Numbered from the stretch's first letter, positions 31,960 to 41,013 are shown. The stretch: 43,528 bases of DNA from Paenarthrobacter sp. (GCA_031179305.1 JAPSHX010000023.1:11272-54799); one strand, 5' to 3'. A program made the numbers and translations. Notes: generated by a model from the letters alone, not told the origin.

Positions 31960-33240
31960 CTAGAGAACCGGCAGAACCTCAAGCCCGCCAAGGTACTTCT
32001 GCAGTGCCTTGGGGACGTTGACGGAACCGTCCGGGTTCTGGTGGTGCTCAAGGATGGCAACGATCCAACGCGTGGTGGCCAGCGTACCGTTCAGAGTGGC
32101 TACGGCACGGGTTCCCTTGGCGACGCCTTCGTCATTGACCACGCGTTCACGGATGTTGAGGCGGCGCGCCTGGAACGTGGTGCAGTTGGACGTCGAGGTG
32201 AGCTCACGGTAAGCGTTCTGGGTGGGAACCCAGGCTTCACAGTCGAACTTGCGGGCCGCGGACATGCCCAGGTCTCCGGCGGCAGTGTCGATGACGCGGT
32301 ACGGAAGCTCGCACTTTGCCAGCATTTCCTCTTCCCAGGCGAGAAGGCGCTCGTGTTCGGCAGCTGCTTCCTCAACCGTGGTGTAGATGAACATCTCCAC
32401 CTTGTTGAACTGGTGCACGCGGATGATGCCGCGGGTGTCCTTGCCGTGGGAGCCGGCCTCGCGGCGGTAGCAGGAACTCTGGCCCGCGTAGCGGATGGGA
32501 CCCGCGGAGAGGTCCAGGATCTCATCGGCGTGGTAGCCGGCGAGGGCCACCTCCGAGGTTCCCACAAGATAAAGGTCGTCTTCAGCAAGACGGTAGATCT
32601 CGGCGTCGTGCTTTACATCAAAACCAGTGCCCTGCATGGTCTCGGGACGCACCAAGGTGGGGGTGATCATGGGAACGAAGCCGGCATCGATGGCCTGCTC
32701 CATGGCCATCTGCAGGAGTGCCATTTCCAGCCGGGCACCGACGCCGCGGAGGAAGTAGAAGCGTGAGCCGGAAACTTTGGCTCCACGTTCCATGTCGATC
32801 GCGCCGATCAGTTCACCGATTTCCAGGTGGTCTTTCGGCTCAAAATCCGTGAATTCGCGCGGTGTACCGACGGTTTTGACCACAACGTAGTCATCTTCGC
32901 CGCCCTCTGGGACGCCGTCGACAATGAGGTTGGGGATGACGCGGAGCAACTCTTCCTGCTTGGCCTGGGCCGCAGAGGCCTCTGCGGCAGCGGCCTTCAC
33001 GGCGTTGGCCAGTTCCTTGACCTCGGCCAGCAATGCCTGCTTTTCCTCGCCCTTGGCCTGCGCCACCTTCTTGCCGAAAACATTCTGCTCGGCTCGGAGG
33101 GTTTCGTGACGGATCAGGGCAGCGCGGCGATCGGAGTCAGCGGAGATGATCGCGTCCACAACGGACTCGTCGGCGCCGCGGGCGCGCTGGCTGGCACGGA
33201 ACTTGTCCGGATTTTCGCTGAGGTCTTTTACGTCGATCAC
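31960..33240 (-). CDS. serS: Seryl-tRNA synthetase
   Basis: 426 aa class II aminoacyl-tRNA synthetase charging tRNA-Ser. An N-terminal coiled-coil arm (roughly 30-105, rich in Ala/Glu/Lys) is followed by the catalytic core: [54 protein letters not shown] (motif 2) and [18 protein letters not shown] (motif 3). The start is GTG at 33240 ([11 protein letters not shown]), the normal family N-terminus; the frame extends to 33477 without family similarity. No Shine-Dalgarno is present, but TACTCT at -12 to -7 suggests a leaderless transcript. Confidence 0.96.
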   Translation of the reverse strand: MIDVKDLSENPDKFRASQRARGADESVVDAIISADSDRRAALIRHETLRAEQNVFGKKVAQAKGEEKQALLAEVKELANAVKAAAAEASAAQAKQEELLRVIPNLIVDGVPEGGEDDYVVVKTVGTPREFTDFEPKDHLEIGELIGAIDMERGAKVSGSRFYFLRGVGARLEMALLQMAMEQAIDAGFVPMITPTLVRPETMQGTGFDVKHDAEIYRLAEDDLYLVGTSEVALAGYHADEILDLSAGPIRYAGQSSCYRREAGSHGKDTRGIIRVHQFNKVEMFIYTTVEEAAAEHERLLAWEEEMLAKCELPYRVIDTAAGDLGMSAARKFDCEAWVPTQNAYRELTSTSNCTTFQARRLNIRERVVNDEGVAKGTRAVATLNGTLATTRWIVAILEHHQNPDGSVNVPKALQKYLGGLEVLPVL

Positions 33241-33246
33241 CAGACA

Positions 33247-33252
33247 AGAGTA
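33247..33252 (-). promoter_or_regulatory. Candidate -10 element for leaderless serS
   Basis: Read on the minus strand, TACTCT occupies -12 to -7 relative to the GTG, matching the TAnnnT pattern at the spacing that would place the transcription start on the start codon. GATACT overlaps it two bases upstream. Leaderless messages are common in actinobacteria. Confidence 0.4.
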
Positions 33253-33352
33253 TCGAATCCACCGCGGATTTCCGGCCCGCAGCGGGCAAAGGTCGCCCGT
33301 CCCGGATGCGAGGCAAAGAGGGCACTGCCCGGGAGGATAGTGTTGGAGCACC

Positions 33353-34414
33353 ATGAGCGACTGGATCCTGTACCTGATTCTGGCTGGGGGCGTGGCGTTT
33401 GCCGTCTCCAGTTGGTGGGGTGTGCGCCGATTGAAAGCCCGGCACATCAGGAGCGCGGTTCGGGAGGACTCCCACAAGCCCGGCCCGGGGGATCAGCGCG
33501 TCGCGGTCATCCTCAATCCGGTCAAAAACAACGCGGAAGCGGCCCGGCAAGCCATCATTGACGCCTGTGATCTAGCCGGATGGGATGCCCCGAAGTTCTT
33601 TGAAACCACTGTGGACGACCCCGGCTACGGTCAGTCGCGGCAAGCGCTGGCCTACGGAGCCGACGTCGTTCTTGCATGCGGCGGCGACGGCACAGTGCGC
33701 GTCGTGGCCGAGTCGCTGGCGCACAAGAACGTGGCCATGGGCCTTATTCCGCTAGGCACCGGAAACCTTTTGGCGCGCAACGTGGACCTGGACGTGACCG
33801 ACCTCGCGGACTGCATTCAGGTGGCGCTGTTTGGCCACCAGCGCTACATCGATACCGCCACCATGGGCGTGGACAACGACATCACCGGCGAGTCCGCCGA
33901 GCACACCTTCCTGGTGATCGCCGGCATCGGCTTGGACGCCGAAGTTGTTGGCGACACCAAGGAAGATCTCAAGAAGAGCGTTGGCTGGCTCGCCTACACG
34001 GAAGCCGGCGTGCGCCACCTGCCTGGCCGCCGCAAGCGCGTGACCATCACCATGGATGATCAACCCGAGCAGGCACGGAAGATCCGCAGCGTACTATTCG
34101 CTAACTGTGGATTGCTTCCCGGCGGGATCGACTTCATTCCCCAGGCCATGATCGACGACGGCATGCTGGACATTGTGGTGATGAGCCCGCGCAGCGCCTT
34201 CGGCTGGCTCGCCATGTACACAAAAGTTCTGTTCAAGCACAAGGCCAACCTGCCGATGATGAGCTTCTATCGCTCGGGGAAAGTCATCATCCGCAGCCAG
34301 GAACCCATGGCTACCCAACTCGACGGCGACCCCTCAGGTGAGGCAACAACAGTCACTGTGCAAGTGGAGCCAGGATCCCTGCTTGTTCGCGTGCCGAAGG
34401 CCAAGGCCGCCTAA
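33353..34414 (+). CDS. Diacylglycerol kinase family lipid kinase
   Basis: 353 aa. An N-terminal hydrophobic helix (about 4-22) may anchor it to the membrane. [16 protein letters not shown] opens the kinase fold and [14 protein letters not shown] (GGDGT at 110-114) is the nucleotide-binding signature, followed by [15 protein letters not shown]. The C-terminal lobe ends with [20 protein letters not shown]. Substrates in this family include diacylglycerol and other lipids; DgkB-like recycling of diacylglycerol is the likeliest role. It diverges from serS. Its TAA overlaps the stop of the next, convergent small gene. Confidence 0.9.
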   Translation: MSDWILYLILAGGVAFAVSSWWGVRRLKARHIRSAVREDSHKPGPGDQRVAVILNPVKNNAEAARQAIIDACDLAGWDAPKFFETTVDDPGYGQSRQALAYGADVVLACGGDGTVRVVAESLAHKNVAMGLIPLGTGNLLARNVDLDVTDLADCIQVALFGHQRYIDTATMGVDNDITGESAEHTFLVIAGIGLDAEVVGDTKEDLKKSVGWLAYTEAGVRHLPGRRKRVTITMDDQPEQARKIRSVLFANCGLLPGGIDFIPQAMIDDGMLDIVVMSPRSAFGWLAMYTKVLFKHKANLPMMSFYRSGKVIIRSQEPMATQLDGDPSGEATTVTVQVEPGSLLVRVPKAKAA

Positions 34415-34641
34415 ACTGCGCCGACGTCCGGCTGGGCTGCCTTCCTGTCGGCTTCCTCGGTAGCCGCCTTGGCAGCGGCGCGGGCCTCAGCCTGCTCCTT
34501 GATCATGGCTTGTTCTTCTTCAAAGCGGAGCCGGTCTGCACGATCGGCTTCATCGCCATTCCAGTCGTCCTGGTTCTCGCCTGTGGGCTTCGGATTGACG
34601 ATCATGCCCTGGCCGTCTTTGTCATCCCGGTGGACAGACAT
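34411..34641 (-). CDS. Small highly charged protein
   Basis: 76 aa, very rich in Asp, Glu, Lys and Ala, with no membrane segment or cysteine. The C-terminal half (RFEEEQAMIKEQAEARAAAK) is predicted to be one long helix. AAGGAG at 34647-34652 fixes the ATG at 34641. The stop overlaps the diacylglycerol kinase stop by convergent transcription. I do not recognise a family; proteins of this kind occur in actinobacteria as uncharacterised conserved genes. Real gene status is supported by the ribosome binding site. Confidence 0.6.
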   Translation of the reverse strand: MSVHRDDKDGQGMIVNPKPTGENQDDWNGDEADRADRLRFEEEQAMIKEQAEARAAAKAATEEADRKAAQPDVGAV

Positions 34642-34666
34642 GACCGCTCCTTTCGTTGGTACATTC

Positions 34667-34683
34667 ATCCATCGTTTATGGAT
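34667..34683. other. Small hairpin between pheA and the small charged gene
   Basis: ATCCAT (34667-34672) / ATGGAT (34678-34683) with a five-base loop lies in the 106-base gap after pheA and just upstream of the small gene. It could be a weak terminator or an operator; a chance occurrence cannot be excluded. Confidence 0.3.
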
Positions 34684-34747
34684 CAGGCAAGCATACGCAC
34701 AGAAGCATCCATACGAAAGAGGCCGCCGTCCCGGTTGTGGACAGCGG

Positions 34748-35680
34748 CTACGAGCCCTTCACGATCGATTCAACCCAAGCGTGCGCCGAGGCAAAGGCAG
34801 CGTCGGAAGTATGCGGGGCAACCACGGCCGGGTGCTTGTCGGCGCGCGGGTAGGAGCCCAGGAACCGGGTTGCCGGACTAATGCGGTGGAGGCCCGCAAG
34901 AGCGTCGGCCACCCTCGAATCGGTAGCGTGCCCATCGGCGTCGATACTGAAGAAATAGTGCCCCAAATACTGTCCCGTGGGTCGCGATTCGATGCGGCTC
35001 AAATTCACTCCTCGGGACGCGAACTGGTCCAGGATCTCCATCAGCGCACCAGGGTGGTCCTCAGGCAGCGGCACCACCACAGTGGTTTTATCCGCGCCCG
35101 TGCGGTCCGGAAGCAGACCAGGCTTGCTCACCAGGATGAACCGCGTTACCGCCTCGGGGTTGTCGCCGATGTCCTCGGCCAGAACATTCAGTCTTGGTTG
35201 TTCGGCAGCAACCAGCGGACCGCAAATTGCGGCTTCGTAAGGGGCGTCGTCCTCCAGCAGACCCATGGCGGCGGCCGCCGTCGACGATCCCGGTACGTAA
35301 TCGGCGTTCGGGAGGTGCTCCTCCACCCACAAGCGGCACTGCGCCCAGGCGTGGCCGTGTGTTGAGATCCGCTTGATGTCGGAAAGCTCGACGCCGGGCC
35401 TCGCCACGAGCACGAAGGTGATGGGAACAAGGGCTTCACGGACGATCCGAAGCTCTTCGCCTGTGGCTATCGCATCCAAGGTGGCCGTGACTCCACCCTC
35501 CACCGAGTTCTCGATGGGGACCATGGCCGCGTCAGCTTCGCCGGCACGGACCCGATCCAGCGCCGTGTTCACGTTGGTGCAGGGGATACGTGTGGCGTCA
35601 GCAGCACCTGGTACCTGCAGAAGGGCGGCCTCGGTGAAGGTGCCCTCGGGACCGAGGAATGTATAGGTAACTGCTGACAT
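34748..35680 (-). CDS. pheA: Prephenate dehydratase
   Basis: 310 aa cytosolic enzyme converting prephenate to phenylpyruvate in phenylalanine biosynthesis. YTFLGPEGTFTEAAL opens the catalytic domain, VPIENSVEGGVTATLD is the first signature, and STHGHAWAQCRLWVEEHLP the second. A C-terminal ACT domain is seen at HPGALMEILDQFASRGVNLS followed by the ESRP phenylalanine-binding motif, so feedback inhibition by phenylalanine is expected. ATG at 35680 has AAGGAA six bases upstream; the TTG one codon earlier is less likely. Confidence 0.95.
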   Translation of the reverse strand: MSAVTYTFLGPEGTFTEAALLQVPGAADATRIPCTNVNTALDRVRAGEADAAMVPIENSVEGGVTATLDAIATGEELRIVREALVPITFVLVARPGVELSDIKRISTHGHAWAQCRLWVEEHLPNADYVPGSSTAAAAMGLLEDDAPYEAAICGPLVAAEQPRLNVLAEDIGDNPEAVTRFILVSKPGLLPDRTGADKTTVVVPLPEDHPGALMEILDQFASRGVNLSRIESRPTGQYLGHYFFSIDADGHATDSRVADALAGLHRISPATRFLGSYPRADKHPAVVAPHTSDAAFASAHAWVESIVKGS

Positions 35681-35695
35681 CAAATATTCCTTGCT

Positions 35696-35707
35696 GGTTA
35701 TATAACC
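35696..35707 (-). promoter_or_regulatory. AT-rich palindrome upstream of pheA
   Basis: GGTTATATAACC is a perfect 12-base palindrome, 16 bases before the pheA ATG and four bases after the rhodanese stop. Its TATA core could be a -10 element or an operator for pheA. It is close to the ATG for a conventional promoter. Confidence 0.35.
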
Positions 35708-35710
35708 GGG

Positions 35711-36037
35711 CTAGAGAACTACCGGCTTCAGGCCGTTATCCGAAACCATCGGCTTCCCGGCTTCAAACCACATGTCCATCCCACCGGCCACATTGACCGC
35801 AGAATAACCCTGCCCTACGAGCCACTGCACGGCACGGAAGGAGCGGCCCCCGGTGCGGCAGATGACAAACAGGTCGTCATCCGGATCGAGTTCGTCCAAA
35901 CGTGCCGGAAGCTGGTCCATGGGGATGTGGCGTGCACCTTCGGCGTGCCCGGCCACCCACTCATAGTCTTCGCGGACGTCCAGGATGCTGGCGTCGGCCG
36001 GAATGTCGCCCACAGGCACGGTATCGAAGTCGCTCAT
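35711..36037 (-). CDS. Rhodanese-like domain protein
   Basis: 108 aa, a single rhodanese domain. ILDVREDYEWVAGHAEGARH is the CH2A-like region and VICRTGGRSFRAV carries the catalytic Cys60 and the active-site loop, so sulphur transfer activity is plausible. Such small stand-alone rhodaneses take part in sulphur trafficking or thiol detoxification. ATG at 36037 with AAGGGAA upstream gives the normal N-terminus; the 11-residue upstream extension is dropped. Confidence 0.9.
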   Translation of the reverse strand: MSDFDTVPVGDIPADASILDVREDYEWVAGHAEGARHIPMDQLPARLDELDPDDDLFVICRTGGRSFRAVQWLVGQGYSAVNVAGGMDMWFEAGKPMVSDNGLKPVVL

Positions 36038-36095
36038 GGCGTTCCCTTCCCATTCGATTAAGTCCAGCATCCAGCCTAGTCCCCGAGGCGTGACA

Positions 36096-36126
36096 CCGTA
36101 ACTTGAAGGAACGCCGTAACTTCAAG
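36096..36126. promoter_or_regulatory. Direct and inverted repeats in a divergent promoter region
   Basis: CCGTAACTT occurs at 36096-36104 and 36114-36122, 18 bases apart. CTTGAAG (36102-36108) and CTTCAAG (36120-36126) form an inverted pair across the same stretch. It lies between the divergent rhodanese and peptidase E-like genes and could bind a regulator of either. Confidence 0.35.
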
Positions 36127-36210
36127 AGCGGACCGCCCTTGCTTCCTGGTCACGGGACGTTAAGACTGGGACGGGAGCACCCCAACCATCGGACCGTTAG
36201 GAGTACCCCC

Positions 36211-36954
36211 ATGCCGACTGGGCAACCAACTATTCTGGCGACATCCGGCGGCTATAAGCCGGGCGATCGCACCAGGATCGAGTTCAACCACCTGATGCAT
36301 TACGCAGTGGAATTGTCCGGCGTAACCGGCCGCGCGCCGCGCGTGACCCATATCGGCACGGCATCCGGCGATCAGCGGTGGTGGGCTGCCGAAATGGACC
36401 AGGCAGCACGCATTGCAGGGTTCGACTTCAGCCACCTCAACCTCTTCACCATGCCCAACATCGAGGATCCGGAAGCCCACATCCTGGAGCAGGATGTGGT
36501 GTGGGTGAACGGCGGTTCGGTGGTGAACCTGCTGGCCGTCTGGCGGGCCCACGGACTGGACGGGATCCTGCGAAAGGCTTGGGAAGGTGGAGTGGTGCTG
36601 GCCGGCGTCTCGGCCGGCTCCATCTGTTGGTACCAGGGTGGCGTGACAGATTCCTTTGGCCCTGAACTGCAGCCTGTCACCAACGCTCTGGGCTTCCTCC
36701 CCTACGGCAACGGCGTCCACTACGACTCTGAATTGCGGCGTGCGCCGGCCATCCACAAGCTGGTGGCAAGCGGCAGGCTCGGAGAGACGCACTGCACGGA
36801 CGACGGCGTCGGGCTGGTTTACCGGGGAACGGAACTTGTGGAGGTGGTGTCCGAAGTGAAGAACAAGGCAGCATTCCGCGTGACGGCCGGCGCGGGCGAG
36901 AGTGTTGATGCTGTTGCAGTGGAGGAGCGTTTGGAGTCGCGCTTCCTTGGTTGA
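36211..36954 (+). CDS. Peptidase E-like (S51 family) protein
   Basis: 247 aa. The class I amidotransferase-like fold of dipeptidase E is seen in THIGTASGD and VVWVNGGSVVNLLA, and VLAGVSAGSICW puts the nucleophile Ser134 in the tight elbow typical of S51. Family members cleave Asp-X dipeptides or cyanophycin-like substrates. TAGGAG at 36198-36203 fixes the start. Its stop overlaps the proposed start of the amidase gene, so the two are probably co-expressed. Confidence 0.88.
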   Translation: MPTGQPTILATSGGYKPGDRTRIEFNHLMHYAVELSGVTGRAPRVTHIGTASGDQRWWAAEMDQAARIAGFDFSHLNLFTMPNIEDPEAHILEQDVVWVNGGSVVNLLAVWRAHGLDGILRKAWEGGVVLAGVSAGSICWYQGGVTDSFGPELQPVTNALGFLPYGNGVHYDSELRRAPAIHKLVASGRLGETHCTDDGVGLVYRGTELVEVVSEVKNKAAFRVTAGAGESVDAVAVEERLESRFLG

Positions 36955-38383
36955 TCCTGACGTGCATGACCTTTCGCAAACGTCGGCTGTTGCGCTCCGC
37001 GATGCCTTGGCTTCGGGTGAACTCTCTGCCCGTGAGGCCGTGGGATTTTTCCTGTCCGGGATCGAATACCGGAACAAGCAACTGGCTGCATTCGTCACCA
37101 TCACGGCCGAACAGGCCCTCAAGGACGCCGCGGCCGCGGATCGCCTCCATGCCCGGCTATCCCGCGAGCACCGACAAGACGAGCTCAGCCTCCTTCACGG
37201 CATGCCCACGGCATTCAAGGACCTGACCGATGTAGCCGGAGTTCCCACAACGCACGGGAGCGCAGCCCTTGAGTACAAGCCGGCACCCGAGGACGGAGCC
37301 CTCGCGGCTACCCTGAAGGCCCAAGGGGTCATCTCGCTGGGCAAGACGCAGGTTCCAGAGTTCGGACTCACTGCGTACAGCGAAAACCGCGTCGCACCGC
37401 CGTCGCGCAATCCGCACGCCTTGGGACGCAGTTCCGGCGGGTCATCGGGTGGTAGCGCCGCCGCTGTAGCTGCAGGGCTTGTTCCCTTCGCTCCGGGGAC
37501 CGACGGCGGGGGTTCCATCCGGATTCCGGCGGGTGCCTGCGGACTAGTGGGACTGAAGCCGGGACGCGGCCTGGTGCCATCGGGTGCGAGCTCGGGCGAT
37601 GCCGCCAAGTTGGTGGTTGCCGGACCGCTCGCCCGGACTGCGGCGGACGCGGCTCTGCTGATGGACGCGCTTGTCCCCCGGGCTCAAGCGCCCGACGGCG
37701 GTTACCTCTCCAAGGTGGGGCTGGCGCCGGAACCCCTGAAAATCGGCGTGAGCTTGGACAGCCCCTGGGCCGGCGTGTATCCGTTTGACGCGGAACCGGA
37801 AGCGATGGACGCCTTGGACCTCGGGACCAAGCTGCTCGAGAAGGGCGGACATAACATCACCGAAGCTGAAGTCCGCTATGACAACCGCTACCCCGAAGCG
37901 TTCACGACAGCTTGGACTGCCGGGGTGGGGAGTGCCCGAATAGCACCACAGCGCGAGGCGTTGTTGACCCCGCTGACCCGGACGTTCCGGCGTCGGGCGC
38001 AACAGCGGAGCGCCTTGAAGGTCAATGAAGCACTGACTTTCCTGCGCCAGTTCGAGCACGATACCGTCACGCAGTATTCGAACTGGGACGTGATCCTCAC
38101 GCCGACGCTGGCGCAGACACCGCGGCCGGTTGGCTGGTTCACGGGCGGCGGACACAGCGGTGAGCAGTGGCCGAGCGAGTGGGCCGGCGATGCTGATGAG
38201 GACTACAAAAGGCAGTGCCAGTACGCGCCATGGTCCTCCATGGTGAACGTATGCGGACTCCCGGCAATCAGCATTCCGGTGCACACCACGCCGAGTGGCC
38301 TGCCGATGGGGATCCAGCTGATTGGCCGTCTTGGGTCTGAACTGCTGCTCCTCCAGCTCGCGGCGGTCCTGGAGGCACGCTGA
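36947..38383 (+). CDS. Amidase (amidase signature family)
   Basis: 478 aa with the proposed TTG start. The catalytic triad is in order: Lys91 in AFKDLTD, cis-Ser166 in RSSGGSSGGSAAAVAAG, and nucleophile Ser190 in GTDGGGSIRIPAGACG. The substrate, some carboxamide, is unknown. The start is uncertain: TTG 36947 has GGAG ten bases upstream and overlaps the peptidase gene by eight bases; GTG 36962 and ATG 36902 are alternatives. Family similarity starts at VHDLSQTSAVALRDAL. Adjacent to the peptidase E-like gene, which may supply peptides or amides. Confidence 0.9.
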   Translation: MVDPDVHDLSQTSAVALRDALASGELSAREAVGFFLSGIEYRNKQLAAFVTITAEQALKDAAAADRLHARLSREHRQDELSLLHGMPTAFKDLTDVAGVPTTHGSAALEYKPAPEDGALAATLKAQGVISLGKTQVPEFGLTAYSENRVAPPSRNPHALGRSSGGSSGGSAAAVAAGLVPFAPGTDGGGSIRIPAGACGLVGLKPGRGLVPSGASSGDAAKLVVAGPLARTAADAALLMDALVPRAQAPDGGYLSKVGLAPEPLKIGVSLDSPWAGVYPFDAEPEAMDALDLGTKLLEKGGHNITEAEVRYDNRYPEAFTTAWTAGVGSARIAPQREALLTPLTRTFRRRAQQRSALKVNEALTFLRQFEHDTVTQYSNWDVILTPTLAQTPRPVGWFTGGGHSGEQWPSEWAGDADEDYKRQCQYAPWSSMVNVCGLPAISIPVHTTPSGLPMGIQLIGRLGSELLLLQLAAVLEAR

Positions 38384-38478
38384 GGCCGCACTGACAGTCG
38401 CGTCTAGCATATGGAAAGTGGTTGCCCGGAGCATTCATCGATGTGACAATGCCCGCAGTCAGTGCCAGCATTGAGAAA

Positions 38479-39948
38479 ATGAGCACACCTCAAACCACGG
38501 CTGAGTCCGCAAAGCCAGCGGGCGATACGTCATTCTTCGGCCACCCAAAGATGTTGGCCAGCCTCTTCTCCGTGGAAATGTGGGAGCGATTCTCCTTCTA
38601 CGGCATGCAGGGAATTCTGCTCTACTACATGTACTTCACCGCCGAGCAGGGCGGTCTCTCCATTGACCAGGGGTTGGCCGCTGGTTTGGTGGGCGCGTAC
38701 GGTGGTGGCGTTTACCTGTCGACGATCCTCGGCGCATGGCTCGCCGACCGTCTCTTCGGTTCCGAAAAGGTCCTCTTCGGCTCGGCCATCATGATCATGG
38801 CCGGCCACGTCGCACTTGCGCTCCTGCCGGGCATTCCGGGCCTGATCGCAGGCCTGGTCCTGGTGGGCATCGGCTCCGGCGGATTGAAAGCCAATGCCAC
38901 GGCACTGGTAGGTACCCTTTACAGCGAGAAGGACGAGCGACGCGACGCCGGGTTCTCCATTTTCTACATGGGCATCAATATCGGCGGGCTCATCGGCCCG
39001 CTGGTCACCGGCTTCCTGCAGACAAGCTACGGCTTCCACGTGGGCTTTGGTGCTGCAGCCGTGGGCATGGCTATCGGCCTGGTCATCTACGCCCTGGGCC
39101 GCAAGAGGCTCCCCGAGGAAGCCCACCGTGTTCCCAACCCGCTCCCGACCAAGGACCGCACCAAGTACGGCCTGATCTTCCTGGGTATCCTGATTGTCAT
39201 CGGCGTTCTGCTCGGCACTGGAATTGTCAACGCCAACAACCTTGCCAGGAGCATGGCCTACGCAGCAATCGGTGCCGCTGTGATCTACCTGTTCCTGATC
39301 TTCCGCAGCCCCTTGGTGACCGCCGTGGAGCGCAAGCGCGTGGTCGCGTTCATCCCTTTGTTCATCGCATCCGCCGGTTTCTGGGCACTTTTCCAGCAGC
39401 AGTTCACATTCATTGCTGTGTACTCGCAGGAGAAACTGGACCGCAACCTGTTCGGCTGGGAAATGCCGGCCGCCTGGGTCCAGTCCATCAACCCGGTGTT
39501 CATCATCATCTTCGCCGGCGTCATGGCTGCACTGTGGACCAAGTTGGGCTCCAAGCAGCCGAGCTCACCGCTGAAGTTCTCCGCGGGCCTGTTCATCATG
39601 GGCCTGGCATTCCTTGCGTTCATCCCGCTGGCCGGCGAGGGCAAGACTCCTCTGCTGGCTCTGGTGGGCATCTTGTTCATGTTCACCCTGGCGGAACTGT
39701 TCCTCTCCCCCATCGGCCTGTCCGTAAGCACCAAGCTCGCGCCTCAGGCATTCCACACCCAGATGGTGGCGCTGTTCTTCCTGTCCGTCTCGCTCGGCAC
39801 CACACTGGCCGGCATCCTCGCGGGCCTCTACAACCCCGAGGACGAACTCCCGTACTTCCTGGGAATTGGCGGCGTAGCAGTGGTCCTGGCCGTTGGCCTG
39901 GCTGCGGCATCGCCGGCAATCAAGAAGCTGATGGGCGGCGTTAGGTAG
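38479..39948 (+). CDS. POT/PTR family proton-dependent oligopeptide transporter
   Basis: 489 aa with about 14 hydrophobic helices. MWERFSFYGMQGILLYYM is the PTR2 family motif near the N-terminus, with ExxER represented as the VEMWERFSFYG block. GGLKANATALVGTLYSEKD and FSIFYMGINIGGLIGPL are further signatures. It takes up di- and tripeptides with protons. ATG codons at 38449 and 38479 are both in frame; I favour 38479 (MSTPQTTAES), preceded by TTGAGAAA. It is the third peptide/amide-related gene in a row. Confidence 0.9.
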   Translation: MSTPQTTAESAKPAGDTSFFGHPKMLASLFSVEMWERFSFYGMQGILLYYMYFTAEQGGLSIDQGLAAGLVGAYGGGVYLSTILGAWLADRLFGSEKVLFGSAIMIMAGHVALALLPGIPGLIAGLVLVGIGSGGLKANATALVGTLYSEKDERRDAGFSIFYMGINIGGLIGPLVTGFLQTSYGFHVGFGAAAVGMAIGLVIYALGRKRLPEEAHRVPNPLPTKDRTKYGLIFLGILIVIGVLLGTGIVNANNLARSMAYAAIGAAVIYLFLIFRSPLVTAVERKRVVAFIPLFIASAGFWALFQQQFTFIAVYSQEKLDRNLFGWEMPAAWVQSINPVFIIIFAGVMAALWTKLGSKQPSSPLKFSAGLFIMGLAFLAFIPLAGEGKTPLLALVGILFMFTLAELFLSPIGLSVSTKLAPQAFHTQMVALFFLSVSLGTTLAGILAGLYNPEDELPYFLGIGGVAVVLAVGLAAASPAIKKLMGGVR

Positions 39949-39988
39949 CAGCCGACACCGTCTGACGACGCGCAAAGCCCCTGACGAC

Positions 39989-40040
39989 ACACAAACGGAC
40001 CAGCGCCGCCTAAATCCAGGTGGCACTGGTCCGTTTGTGT
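39989..40040. repeat. 52-base hairpin between convergent genes (first of two)
   Basis: A perfect 15-bp stem, ACACAAACGGACCAG (39989-40003) and its complement (40026-40040). A nested GCCGCCT / AGGTGGC stem has one G-T pair. The element starts with CTGACGACACACAAA, an imperfect copy of CTGACGACGCGCAAA just upstream. It lies between the transporter and the DUF4190-type gene. No U-tract. Confidence 0.8.
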
Positions 40041-40076
40041 ATCGCTCGCGAATTAGGGTGGCCCGGATAGGCCTTA

Positions 40077-40133
40077 ACGACGGCGACCCTTGCGTTCGGT
40101 GGGTTTCCCACCTGACGCAAGGGTCGCCGTCGT
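40077..40133. repeat. 57-base hairpin between convergent genes (second of two)
   Basis: Perfect 19-bp stem, arms 40077-40095 and 40115-40133 (ACGACGGCGACCCTTGCGT and its complement). The inner stem GGTGGG / CCCACC closes on TTT. It sits eight bases before the stop of the DUF4190-type gene. Two independent strong hairpins next to each other is unusual for a simple terminator. Confidence 0.85.
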
Positions 40134-40140
40134 ACGCGGT

Positions 40141-40833
40141 TTAGAAGCTGTTGTTATAGCTGCTGCTTGAGGCGCCGATGGCAATGAAGAAGATGATGCC
40201 GAAGATCAGCGTCAATGCCACGCCGATGTAGCCCATCACGAGGCCGGCGATTGCCATGCCCTTGCCCGCAGGTTCGCGCTTCAGGGCGAGGTGGCCCAAA
40301 ATCACGGCTGCGATCTGCGGAAGGATGAAGAACCCGAAGCCAACGTAGATGGCGATGCCGCAGCACATGCTGGCGATACTCAGACCCTTGGGCTCAGCCT
40401 GCATGGCGTAGTACGCGGGCTGGCCGTACGGTGACTGGGGCTGGCCGTAGGGCTGCTGGCCATAAGGCTGCTGATTGAACGCCTGCTGCTGGTACGGGCT
40501 CGGCGGCTGACCGTAGGGCGACGGAGGCTGCTGGCTGTAGTCACCCGGAGTGTATGCGCTGGCGGGCGGCTGCGGCTGCGTGTAGAAGTCATTCTGACCC
40601 TGGGCGTCCTGAGCGTAAGGGTTCTGCCCGTGCGCGCTCTGCTCGTAGGGCGGAAGCGGCTGGGTGGCGTTGGCGCCGGGCTCGGGTGCACTCTCGGCGG
40701 ACGCGCCATGACCCGGCGTGTTTTCTGCTGGCGTGCTCGACTCGGGCGCGCTGAACTGTGCGGGCGGAACGTACTGGGGCGGTTGGTAGCCCGCCGGCTT
40801 GTCCTCGTTGCCCTTGGATGGTTGGTCTGACAT
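40141..40833 (-). CDS. DUF4190-type membrane protein with Pro/Gln-rich N-terminus
   Basis: 230 aa. The first ~135 residues are disordered and rich in Pro, Gln, Tyr and Gly (QQPYGQ, SPYGQPP repeats). Two hydrophobic segments follow: ASMCCGIAIYVGFGFFILP and AIAGLVMGYIGVALTLIFGI, with GHLALKREPAGKGMA between them, the DUF4190 signature. Members are small actinobacterial membrane proteins of unknown role. ATG at 40833 has AGGGGG upstream. The frame extension to 41007 is dropped. Confidence 0.85.
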   Translation of the reverse strand: MSDQPSKGNEDKPAGYQPPQYVPPAQFSAPESSTPAENTPGHGASAESAPEPGANATQPLPPYEQSAHGQNPYAQDAQGQNDFYTQPQPPASAYTPGDYSQQPPSPYGQPPSPYQQQAFNQQPYGQQPYGQPQSPYGQPAYYAMQAEPKGLSIASMCCGIAIYVGFGFFILPQIAAVILGHLALKREPAGKGMAIAGLVMGYIGVALTLIFGIIFFIAIGASSSSYNNSF

Positions 40834-40946
40834 AGGAATCCCCCTGGATTTGGTCTTTGATCCCAACACTACCGCCGCCGGAGGCACCACATAAGGTAGC
40901 CCGGGCTGTGGTGTCCGGCCCACGACGGGCGGAACCCACCCATGAA

Positions 40947-41013
40947 GGCCACTGAGGGTGAACGCCAGATGAATCTTTCGCCCCCTGAGTGGCCTCAGGG
41001 GCGCCATTCGGCG
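40947..41013. promoter_or_regulatory. Inverted repeats between divergent DUF4190-type and pgm genes
   Basis: CCCCTGAG (40982-40989) / CTCAGGGG (40994-41001) is a perfect 8-bp hairpin with a 4-base loop, and CGCC-ATTC-GGCG follows at 41002-41013. The left hairpin also shares GGCCACTGAGGG (40947-40958) with an almost complementary match at 40983-40994. The three can compete for pairing. This could be an attenuator-like switch or a palindromic repeat. Confidence 0.4.

Noticed and set aside
38736..39944. 402-codon frame inside the POT transporter
   Set aside because: Arg/Pro/His-rich frame-shifted reading of a conserved transporter; typical high-GC shadow.
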